This document shows positions 1 through 4,760 of a DNA stretch of 7,712 bases, piece after piece. Under the pieces are notes generated by a model. The model searched no databases. It was given only the letters and a program-made list of their open reading frames with translations, and was not told where the DNA came from. Origin of the DNA: Balneolaceae bacterium (GTDB taxonomy: Bacteria; Bacteroidota; Rhodothermia; Balneolales; Balneolaceae); contig SLKH01000300.1 of NCBI GenBank assembly GCA_007134665.1, positions 1 through 7,712 on the forward strand, in the 5' to 3' direction. Each line of letters starts with the position of its first letter. The stretch's first letter is position 1. The position numbers and the translations under genes were made by a program.

Positions 1-893
1 CCGTATCTCCATTGCCACAACCATGGAATCAATAACCAAAATGGAGCGACGATAAACCCGACATGCATTCCGGAAACAGCCATGATATGTGATAATCCCG
101 CCCTGGCAAAATATTGTTGTTCCTCCCTGTCAAGTTCCTGTCTGTGTCCGGTTAACAATGCCTTTGCAAGAGGTGCCGTATCTTCATCAAAAATAAGGTC
201 AATCCGGTTATGTACAACAGATCGCAGAGTGCTCCAGCTCAGCCATGTTTGTTCTCTTTCGGTTACTTTTGCAGATACTAATTCACCGTGTAAAAAAATC
301 CCCTGCCTGTTGAGAAAGGCTTTGTAATCAAACTGACCCGGGTTTGTCGGTTTCTGCAAACTAAACAATCTGACTTCTGCCTGAATAAGGTCACCAGGCA
401 AAAAATTGCTCAGGTCTTCTCCTGGTGGAGCTCCATAAACTCTTATAGAAAAATGTTGGTACCACTGGCTTGAGTCAAATTCTGAATGGCTCACATCTAA
501 ATCATAATTTACTCTGCCGGAGGTAGATAGCATTCGGTTGGATATCATACCCGTTACATGAAACGCTTCCCATTCGTAGACAGACAATTGTTCAGCAATA
601 CTTTTTTGCATATCCGATTTTTCAGTTTGATATGCTTGTCTGGCAGCCCCGAAAAGAAAAATCATGGAAAAATATGCAAGTAAGGCCAGGTTTGACACCC
701 ACAGAACATTAACGATCTTGTTGATGCTTTCAAGTGATAACCAAAATGTAATTGTAACCACAAACAGGATTGTCAACTGAATTGAATCCAGTGGTATTAT
801 TGCCTGAAGAGCAATACCTGCTCCAAGCAATACAGCCAGTCTGATGGCAGGGTATCGTGGCCATGGAAACCGATATTCATTTCTCTCTCTCAT
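1..893 (-). CDS. comEC: ComEC/Rec2 family DNA-uptake channel protein, N-terminal part (C-terminus beyond window edge)
   Basis: ComEC is the inner-membrane channel that carries single-stranded DNA into the cytoplasm during natural transformation. The 297 residues visible, read from the reverse strand, show the family layout. A short basic N-terminus is followed by three hydrophobic segments (about 17-34, 38-54, 60-84). A soluble stretch of roughly 90-240 fits the DUF4131/OB-like region and contains the typical NPGQFDYKAFLNRQGI segment (185-199). The start of the Competence domain follows, with ALLTGHRQEL (245-254) and the hallmark HIMAVSGMHVGF (269-280). The ATG at 893 is the only usable start: upstream the frame reaches a TGA with no ATG, GTG or TTG between. 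No Shine-Dalgarno sequence precedes it. The C-terminal membrane helices and any metallo-beta-lactamase-like domain lie outside the window. It follows the marR gene on the same strand after 118 nt. Presence of comEC alone does not prove competence. Confidence 0.93.
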   Translation of the reverse strand, partial: MRERNEYRFPWPRYPAIRLAVLLGAGIALQAIIPLDSIQLTILFVVTITFWLSLESINKIVNVLWVSNLALLAYFSMIFLFGAARQAYQTEKSDMQKSIAEQLSVYEWEAFHVTGMISNRMLSTSGRVNYDLDVSHSEFDSSQWYQHFSIRVYGAPPGEDLSNFLPGDLIQAEVRLFSLQKPTNPGQFDYKAFLNRQGIFLHGELVSAKVTEREQTWLSWSTLRSVVHNRIDLIFDEDTAPLAKALLTGHRQELDREEQQYFARAGLSHIMAVSGMHVGFIVAPFWLLIPWLWQWRY

Positions 894-1011
894 ATATCTG
901 TAAGATCGAACCAGGCAGTGATCCTTACAGAAAAATTTGCATGGAAGTGAGTGTCGAAAATCTAATCAGATTGACCGCAAAAAAGCAGAGAAATATATTG
1001 ATGAAACTGGT
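894..1011. other. marR-comEC spacer, no recognised feature
   Basis: This 118-nt gap separates the marR stop codon from the comEC start. I see no convincing hairpin with a T-run, so marR and comEC could be co-transcribed. I also see no promoter pair with acceptable spacing. An open frame that crosses this region on the plus strand (857-1162) is only the antisense of comEC and marR. Confidence 0.5.
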
Positions 1012-1464
1012 TTACTCTTCTCCTTTCAACCCGAGCTTTTTACATATCCCGGCAAGCTGTTTAAGCTCTTTTTTATTTAACACTGAAAATTCTCCCTTGA
1101 TTTTTTTAAGGTGTTCCGGGAAAAAATTCCTGATAAATGATTCACCTTTTTTTGTCAGGTGAATCATAACAGCTCTTCTGTCATTCGGGTCCGGTTTTCG
1201 CTCTACAAGTTCATTTTTTTCAAGGTTGTCGATAACCATGGTGATATTCCCCCCGCTTTTTAGCAATTTTTCACCAATGGATCTTTGATTCAACGGACCA
1301 AGATGTAACAGTACTTCAAGTGTGCCAAATTGACTAACTGTCAGGTCATTCTCAGACAGATGTCTGTTGAGGCGATTATTGATGGATTCTGAAGCTCTCA
1401 TCAGTTTGATGAATGCATTCAGGGTTAATACCTCATCTTCAGAACCTTTGTAATGTGTTCCCAT
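1012..1464 (-). CDS. MarR-family winged helix-turn-helix transcriptional regulator
   Basis: A 150-residue protein with the usual MarR length and layout. An N-terminal dimerisation helix (about 12-38) is followed by SQFGTLEVLLHLGPLNQRSIGEKL (44-67), the first part of the winged HTH. The recognition helix region is about 69-86, with the family signature TMVIDNLEKNELVERK (75-90). The wing carries DPNDRRAVMIHLTKKG (92-107), and C-terminal dimer helices complete the protein. The DxRR wing motif is intact. The recognition region resembles the MhqR-like branch in flavour, but the inducer cannot be read from sequence. Only one cysteine is present (C141), so a classical multi-cysteine redox switch is unlikely. 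MarR proteins bind palindromes as dimers and often repress themselves and a neighbour. Here the downstream neighbour is comEC and the upstream one tyrS, so the target is unclear. The ATG has no Shine-Dalgarno sequence. Confidence 0.93.
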   Translation of the reverse strand: MGTHYKGSEDEVLTLNAFIKLMRASESINNRLNRHLSENDLTVSQFGTLEVLLHLGPLNQRSIGEKLLKSGGNITMVIDNLEKNELVERKPDPNDRRAVMIHLTKKGESFIRNFFPEHLKKIKGEFSVLNKKELKQLAGICKKLGLKGEE

Positions 1465-1472
1465 TATTTAAT

Positions 1473-1487
1473 GTCAATTAATTTAAC
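1473..1487 (-). promoter_or_regulatory. Candidate MarR operator: imperfect palindrome just upstream of marR
   Basis: On the minus strand the sequence is GTTAAATTAATTGAC, an imperfect 15-bp dyad with GTTAA and TTGAC half-sites, lying 8 bp before the marR start codon. Autoregulation through a palindrome overlapping the leader is common for MarR genes. The dyad is AT-rich and short, so it could be chance. I could not place a convincing promoter in the 86-nt gap. Confidence 0.22.
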
Positions 1488-1550
1488 TCTGTTGATCTTA
1501 TACAAGGACTTTCAACAAAATGTTGCCAATAATTTATTTTCATAGGCATC

Positions 1551-2768
1551 TTAATTCTCGGCCTTTAAAATCGCGAAGTTTCTTTTCCCGACTTTTAAAT
1601 GAAATTCACTGCCACTCTCAATCTTCAGTTCAAAATTTTTATCGGTAATTTTCACATCATCCAGGGATACCCCACCCTGTTTCATCAGTCTTTTGGATTC
1701 CCCATTACTGGAAGTGAGCCCGGCCTGAGCTATGATATCCAGTAATCTGTGAGTAGAGCCTGGCGGGAAGCTGAGAACATCAGCATCATCCGGAATTTCC
1801 TTATTGATGACTGTTTGTTCGAAATACCGGCGCGCTTCATCTGCTGCTGTTTCACCGTGATACATTTGAGTAATATGATGAGCCAATTCATGTTTCGTAT
1901 TTCTTGGATCGGATTCTGCCTTTTTTTTGTATTCTGGCAACTCCTTTTCATCTATATCGGTAAGCAGTTCATACCAGCTATAAATAAGATCATCCGGAAT
2001 GCGGAGCACTTTACCATACATGTCATTCGGATTTTCATCGATACCGATGTAGTTGTCGTATGATTTTGACATTTTTTGTGAGCCATCTGTACCGACAAGC
2101 AACGGCATCATCAGGCAGACCTGGGGAGGTTGATCGTTCTGTTGCTGCAAGTGCCTTCCGACCAGTAAATTGAATTTTTGATCAGTTCCGCCAAGTTCCA
2201 CATCTGATTTAAGGTGAACCGAATCCTGGCCCTGAGCAAGAGGGTATAGAAATTCATGCAGAGATATCGGTTCATTATTATTGTACCGTTTCGAGAAATC
2301 ATCCCTTTCGATTATACGGGCAACAGTTAATTTAGAACTGAGGCGAATCACATCCTCGAAATTCATCTCACCCAGCCAATCAGAATTGTACACGATACGA
2401 AGTTTATCAAGATCAAGAATTTTACCTGCCTGATCGAGATAACTTTTTGCATTGATGTTTATTTCTTCGGTAGAAAGGGGTGGCCTGGTTTTGTTTTGTC
2501 CGGATGGGTCACCAATGAGTGCGGTAAAATCACCAATGATTAATATCGCTTGATGTCCGAGATCCTGGAACTGCCTGAGTTTGCGAAGAATAACAGAATG
2601 GCCAAGATGGAGATCCGGGCGGGTCGGATCACAGCCCAGTTTGATCGTAAGTGGTTTCCCGGTTTTTTTCGAGGTTTCAAGTTTTTGGATTAATTCATCT
2701 TCAGGTACAATTTCAACAGTACCTCTTTTTATTACAGTTAATTGATCCTGAACAGAAGGAAAACTCAT
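1551..2768 (-). CDS. tyrS: Tyrosyl-tRNA synthetase (tyrosine--tRNA ligase)
   Basis: This cytoplasmic class I aminoacyl-tRNA synthetase charges tRNA-Tyr with tyrosine at the cost of ATP. The 405 residues are full length. The Rossmann catalytic domain opens with LGCDPTRPDLHLGHS, in which HLGHS (54-58) is the HIGH motif. IGDFTALIGDPSG (78-90) follows. The tyrosine/tRNA region has QGQDSVHLKSDVELGGTDQKFN (179-200), and KMSKS sits at 232-236. The C-terminal part (about 337-405) is the S4-like RNA-binding domain. The DPTRPDLHLGH version, rather than the YxGFDPTADSLHIGH type, places it in the TyrZ-like (TyrRS type 2) branch. It begins 9 nt after cvpA and has no Shine-Dalgarno sequence, only an AT-rich leader. 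It appears to be the last gene of the yqeY-cvpA-tyrS run, as no upstream promoter fits in the gap. No T-box leader is visible. Confidence 0.97.
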   Translation of the reverse strand: MSFPSVQDQLTVIKRGTVEIVPEDELIQKLETSKKTGKPLTIKLGCDPTRPDLHLGHSVILRKLRQFQDLGHQAILIIGDFTALIGDPSGQNKTRPPLSTEEININAKSYLDQAGKILDLDKLRIVYNSDWLGEMNFEDVIRLSSKLTVARIIERDDFSKRYNNNEPISLHEFLYPLAQGQDSVHLKSDVELGGTDQKFNLLVGRHLQQQNDQPPQVCLMMPLLVGTDGSQKMSKSYDNYIGIDENPNDMYGKVLRIPDDLIYSWYELLTDIDEKELPEYKKKAESDPRNTKHELAHHITQMYHGETAADEARRYFEQTVINKEIPDDADVLSFPPGSTHRLLDIIAQAGLTSSNGESKRLMKQGGVSLDDVKITDKNFELKIESGSEFHLKVGKRNFAILKAEN

Positions 2769-2777
2769 AATATTAAT

Positions 2778-3329
2778 TTAAAAAATTGGTAAATGTTTGA
2801 TCGGGTTTGTCTCATCAAGCGTTTCTTCAATTCTGTTGACAAAATTTTCAGTACCGGGAATTGCAGCCGCTACCATGTTAAAAGCTGCCGGAGCAAGCTG
2901 TATTACATACGGATATGTTATCGAATCATTACGTGTTTCTTCACCAGGTATTCCGAAACCTGCAAACAGAAGTAACATTGCACTGATAGCAATTGCTGAC
3001 TTTAACCCTCCAAAAATACTGCCAAATATACGATTGATGATGTTTAATTTTATCAGTTCAAGAAATTTTCGAATTAAAAAAGCGATAGCGAGAACCAAAA
3101 TGAAAGTAGCTGTAAACATAATTAGGCCGGCAATAAGAGTAACTGTGTCCTCCGGCTGATCAAAATGGGGTATTAGCATTTCTGCGAGTTCATTCATGTA
3201 TTGAAATGCAATGAAAACGGCAAATATGACGCCAACGATTGTCAGAACCTCCCGCACGATGCCATTTCGATAACCTTGAATGGCAAATACTAAAACCATC
3301 AGAAGTATGAATACGTCAAGGAGGTTCAT
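2778..3329 (-). CDS. cvpA: CvpA family inner-membrane protein
   Basis: A 183-residue integral membrane protein of the CvpA family. It starts with the typical NLLDVFILL and a GxxxG (G19-G23) in the first helix region, RNGIVREVL following. Four hydrophobic segments are visible at about 4-19, 27-45, 63-87 and 105-126. The conserved NRIFGSIFGGLKS stretch (99-111) precedes helix 4. A polar C-terminal tail of about 55 residues follows. The E. coli member was named for its requirement in colicin V production, and its relatives have been linked to envelope integrity; the biochemical activity is unknown. It is packed between yqeY (6 nt) and tyrS (9 nt), so it is probably co-transcribed with translation genes. 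The ATG at 3329 lacks a Shine-Dalgarno sequence and so may depend on coupling to yqeY translation. Confidence 0.88.
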   Translation of the reverse strand: MNLLDVFILLMVLVFAIQGYRNGIVREVLTIVGVIFAVFIAFQYMNELAEMLIPHFDQPEDTVTLIAGLIMFTATFILVLAIAFLIRKFLELIKLNIINRIFGSIFGGLKSAIAISAMLLLFAGFGIPGEETRNDSITYPYVIQLAPAAFNMVAAAIPGTENFVNRIEETLDETNPIKHLPIF

Positions 3330-3335
3330 TCTGTA

Positions 3336-3794
3336 TTAACCGGAAAGTTCGTCCTTGACTACTGAACTGATGAGCGAACCTTCAGCTTTGCCTTTGAGGT
3401 CTTTCATTAATGCACCCATCACTTTTCCCATGTCGCCCATACCGGAAGCACCGAGCTCATCTATTTTGTTTCTTACGGCAACTCGAACTTCTTCTTCATT
3501 CATCATTTTGGGAAGATAGTCTTCAATAATTGCAAGTTCTTCTTTTTCCGATTCAGCCAGGTCTTCACGGCCACCTTTTTCAAACTGCTCGATCGACTCA
3601 CGGCGCTGTTTTGCAGCTTTCATCAGTACTTCAATTGCCTGCTCATCACTCAGCGATGCTTCACCTCCTTTTCGTTCAGCAATTTCCTTTTCCATTATTT
3701 TGGCCTTTAACGAACGAAGTACTCTTAATTTATCTGCTTCTTTGGCCTTCATTGCAGTTTTAATATCGCTTAGAAGTTGTTCTTTTAAACTCAT
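3336..3794 (-). CDS. yqeY: GatB/YqeY domain protein
   Basis: A 152-residue cytoplasmic protein matching the YqeY family in length and motifs. The N-terminal helical part begins MSLKEQLLSDIKTAMKAKE and continues with DKLRVLRSLKAKI. A central EEELAIIEDYLPKMM (84-98) is followed by the C-terminal GatB/YqeY tail, with MGDMGKVMGALMKDLKGKAEGS (118-139) ending in a VVKDEL motif. The tail is homologous to the C-terminal domain of GatB, which binds tRNA in the GatCAB amidotransferase. No catalytic function is established for stand-alone YqeY. It is the first gene of the yqeY-cvpA-tyrS operon. AAAGG with 6-nt spacing precedes the ATG, a plausible Shine-Dalgarno sequence that can also be locked in a hairpin (see 3799-3834). 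Confidence 0.94.
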   Translation of the reverse strand: MSLKEQLLSDIKTAMKAKEADKLRVLRSLKAKIMEKEIAERKGGEASLSDEQAIEVLMKAAKQRRESIEQFEKGGREDLAESEKEELAIIEDYLPKMMNEEEVRVAVRNKIDELGASGMGDMGKVMGALMKDLKGKAEGSLISSVVKDELSG

Positions 3795-3798
3795 TTGT

Positions 3799-3834
3799 AA
3801 CCTTTTTTTTCGAATTTACGCAAAAAAAAAGGTT
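3799..3834 (-). promoter_or_regulatory. Inverted repeat overlapping the yqeY ribosome-binding region
   Basis: On the minus strand AACCTTTTTTTT (3834 down to 3823) and AAAAAAAAGGTT (3810 down to 3799) are perfect 12-bp complements around a 12-nt loop. The second arm contains the AAGG in front of yqeY and ends 4 nt before its ATG, so the folded form would hide the ribosome-binding site. The first arm overlaps the T-rich arm of the terminator at 3822-3865 (shared bases 3828-3834), so the two hairpins cannot form on the same transcript at once. The stem is mostly A-U, hence of modest stability. Confidence 0.4.
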
Positions 3835-3865
3835 GTATCCTGACTCTTACAAGGATACAACCTTT
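3822..3865 (-). terminator. Rho-independent terminator of the rpmB-rpmG-DUF4295 operon
   Basis: The minus strand reads AAAGGTTGTATCC, a 12-nt loop, then GGATACAACCTTT, a perfect 13-bp stem (3853-3865 with 3828-3840). The T-run is nine bases long (3830-3822), three of them inside the stem. It lies 31 nt after the DUF4295 stop codon and before yqeY, so it ends the ribosomal-protein transcript. On the plus strand the stem is followed by few Ts, so it works mainly in the minus direction. Confidence 0.88.
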
Positions 3866-3880
3866 AATAATCTTCAAAAC
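3850..3880 (-). promoter_or_regulatory. Weak candidate promoter for yqeY-cvpA-tyrS inside the terminator
   Basis: The minus strand has TTTG (3878-3875), 17 nt, then TATCCTTG (3857-3850). This resembles the Bacteroidetes TTTG-n19-TAnnTTTG promoter with one mismatch and a spacer 2 nt short. Transcription would start near 3844, inside the terminator loop, so the new RNA would carry only the second terminator arm. The call rests on a short match and is uncertain; the operon needs some promoter here unless read-through feeds it. Confidence 0.22.
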
Positions 3881-3896
3881 CTTCTTGGCAGGTTAA

Positions 3897-4067
3897 TCAG
3901 GACTTGTTCTTCTGTATAAAATCTTTTGCTTCCTCCTGGTCAACCATCGCTTCTTTATAAGCGAATTTTCCACGCTCATTTTTTTTGGCAATAATTACCT
4001 TCGCCATCTTTCGATGGGTAGCTTTCATCTGTTGTGCCTGTTCTCCAAACGCCTGTTTCTTAGCCAT
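3897..4067 (-). CDS. DUF4295 family small basic protein (probable ribosome-associated protein)
   Basis: A 56-residue, lysine-rich protein that starts MAKKQAFGEQAQQMKATHRK and continues MAKVIIAKKNERGKFAYKEAMV, ending DFIQKNKS. The AKVI...K...G.(Y/F)...KE..V pattern, the size and the place directly after rpmG match the DUF4295 proteins of Bacteroidota and relatives. From memory, and with moderate certainty, a protein of this family was found as a large-subunit ribosomal protein (called bL38) in a Flavobacterium ribosome structure. The segment between MAKK and the conserved AKVI core looks different from the Bacteroidales versions I remember. It starts 9 nt after rpmG, with TAAGGA combining the rpmG stop codon and a Shine-Dalgarno AAGGA 6 nt before the ATG. 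A terminator follows. An alternative view is a lineage-specific basic protein with only an operon link to the ribosome. Confidence 0.82.
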   Translation of the reverse strand: MAKKQAFGEQAQQMKATHRKMAKVIIAKKNERGKFAYKEAMVDQEEAKDFIQKNKS

Positions 4068-4076
4068 TACTCGTCC

Positions 4077-4241
4077 TTATTTAATTTCTTTATGTACGGT
4101 ATGCTTCCGGAGAACCGGGTTGTACTTTTTCATTTCAATTCTGTCCGGAGTGTTTCTTCTGTTTTTAGTGGTGACATATCTTGAACTTCCCGGTTTTTCG
4201 GTGCATTCAAGAATCACCTGTATTCGATTTCCTTTAGCCAT
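4077..4241 (-). CDS. rpmG: 50S ribosomal protein bL33, zinc-free form
   Basis: A 54-residue protein of standard bL33 size. It begins MAKGNRIQVILECTE and has SSRYVTTKNRRNTPDRIEMKKYNP and LRKHTVHKEIK, covering the conserved Y.T.KN, R.E.KKY.P and H..HKE.K positions. bL33 sits in the 50S subunit near the E site. Only one cysteine (C13) is present; the CxxC pairs of the zinc-ribbon form are gone, with N41 and L44-region residues where the second pair would lie, so this is the zinc-independent (C-minus) form. It starts 2 nt after rpmB and is preceded by AAAGAGG (4255-4249) with 7-nt spacing, a good Shine-Dalgarno sequence lying within the end of rpmB. Confidence 0.95.
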   Translation of the reverse strand: MAKGNRIQVILECTEKPGSSRYVTTKNRRNTPDRIEMKKYNPVLRKHTVHKEIK

Positions 4242-4243
4242 GA

Positions 4244-4489
4244 TTAAACCTCTTTAAGCAATGTTCCCTTTTTTCTGGCTTCTTTCAATACAGCAGAAAT
4301 ACCTTTTTTGTTGATCGTCCGCAGTGTTTTTGCAGTTACTTTCAAAGTAACCCAGCGATCTTCTTCGGGTATATAAAATCGTCTTTTCTGCAGATTGAGG
4401 TGAAAACGGTGCTTGGTCTTATTATTTGCTTTTGAAGACCGATATCCGTTTAATGGCCTCTTTCCGGTTATATCATCTCTGCGTGCCAT
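4244..4489 (-). CDS. rpmB: 50S ribosomal protein bL28
   Basis: An 81-residue basic protein with the bL28 signature: TGKRPLNGY near the N-terminus, then SKANNKTKHRFHLNLQKRRFYIP and a C-terminal WVTLKVTAKTLRTINKKGI that forms the conserved beta/helix part. Length is normal for the family. The N-terminal position that is cysteine in the zinc-binding type (CxxTGK) is aspartate here (RDDITGK), so zinc is not expected to be bound. It heads the rpmB-rpmG-DUF4295 operon, with a promoter candidate about 40 nt upstream and a short AT-rich leader lacking a Shine-Dalgarno sequence. Its start is 271 nt from the divergent gyrB start. Confidence 0.96.
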   Translation of the reverse strand: MARRDDITGKRPLNGYRSSKANNKTKHRFHLNLQKRRFYIPEEDRWVTLKVTAKTLRTINKKGISAVLKEARKKGTLLKEV

Positions 4490-4525
4490 AAAAATTCACT
4501 GTTCATTGATTTTTTTGATAGACCA

Positions 4526-4556
4526 GAAAATTACCGCTATTCGCAAATAATTTCAA
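4526..4556 (-). promoter_or_regulatory. Candidate promoter of the rpmB-rpmG-DUF4295 operon
   Basis: On the minus strand TTGAAA (4556-4551) is followed by 17 nt and TAATTTTC (4533-4526). As a Bacteroidetes-type promoter this is TTG, 20 nt, then TAnnTTTG with only the last base different. An AT-rich stretch at about 4557-4590 sits where an UP element would lie. The predicted start is near 4520, giving a leader of about 30 nt. No experiment or search backs it. Confidence 0.42.
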
Positions 4557-4603
4557 CGTTGTTTTCTCAAAAATTATTTGGATATTTAGTCAGCCTGTAT
4601 AGA

Positions 4604-4623
4604 CCCCCCTTCCCCCTTTTTTT
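4604..4623. other. 20-nt pure pyrimidine tract in the divergent control region
   Basis: The plus strand reads CCCCCCTTCCCCCTTTTTTT without a purine, that is C6T2C5T7. It lies between the rpmB promoter candidate (about 48 bp away) and the gyrB promoter candidate (about 64 bp away). It is not followed by a stem and is not a terminator. With only two G-runs on the minus strand it cannot form an intramolecular four-tract quadruplex. Confidence 0.6.
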
Positions 4624-4642
4624 GAACTCTTCAGAATCAAGC

Positions 4643-4666
4643 AGGACGCGTTATCTCACGCATCCT
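4643..4666. repeat. Dyad symmetry between divergent rpmB and gyrB promoters
   Basis: AGGACGCGT (4643-4651) and ACGCATCCT (4658-4666) are complementary at 8 of 9 positions around a 6-bp centre. In minus-strand RNA the one mismatch becomes a G-U pair, giving a full 9-bp stem. No T-run follows in either direction, so it is not a terminator. It ends about 20 bp before the gyrB promoter candidate, a position suited to an operator, but the protein that would bind is unknown. Confidence 0.4.
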
Positions 4667-4686
4667 CAATAAATACCATTCCTTTT

Positions 4687-4717
4687 TTTGATTTTGCACA
4701 TATAAGCGGTATTTTTA
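4687..4717 (+). promoter_or_regulatory. Candidate gyrB promoter, Bacteroidetes type
   Basis: TTTG (4687-4690), exactly 19 nt, then TATTTTTA (4710-4717) matches the TTTG-n19-TAnnTTTG consensus described for Bacteroides vegetative promoters in spacing and in all but the last fixed base. The predicted start is near 4724, leaving a leader of about 37 nt without a Shine-Dalgarno sequence. A run of seven Ts (4683-4689) precedes the spacer. Supercoiling control of gyrB is common but cannot be read from this. Confidence 0.45.
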
Positions 4718-4760
4718 AGCGTATAAACGGCTATTAATGAAATGAACCAACCCCATTCAA

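Noticed and set aside
82..327. Plus-strand open frame of 81 codons at the left edge
   Set aside because: It is the antisense of the comEC reading frame, whose family motifs (HIMAVSGMHV, NPGQFDY) are clear on the other strand.
857..1162. Plus-strand open frame of 101 codons crossing the comEC-marR spacer
   Set aside because: Both ends are antisense to well-supported genes, it has no ribosome-binding site, and the protein is not recognisable.
2769..2777. T-box or other tRNA-sensing leader in front of tyrS
   Set aside because: The gap to cvpA is only 9 nt, leaving no room for a leader, and no T-box core sequence is seen upstream.
2797..3159. Plus-strand open frames opposite cvpA, one of 120 codons
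   Set aside because: They are antisense to cvpA, whose start, membrane segments and conserved NRIFG motif are well placed. No independent support.
3828..3865. Whether the 13-bp stem is a bidirectional terminator
   Set aside because: In the plus direction the stem is followed by AATAATCTTC rather than a T-run, and no plus-strand gene ends here.
3985..4257. Plus-strand open frame of 90 codons opposite rpmG and DUF4295
   Set aside because: The minus strand holds two recognisable small genes with Shine-Dalgarno sites and operon spacing; the plus-strand frame is incidental.
4604..4623. G-quadruplex on the minus strand
   Set aside because: Only two G-runs are present (G5 and G6), short of the four needed for an ordinary intramolecular quadruplex.
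4604..4690. Polypyrimidine tract and T-runs as a terminator of a plus-strand transcript
   Set aside because: No stem directly precedes the T-runs at 4617-4623 or 4683-4689. The dyad at 4643-4666 is 16 nt away from the second run, and no plus-strand gene lies upstream.
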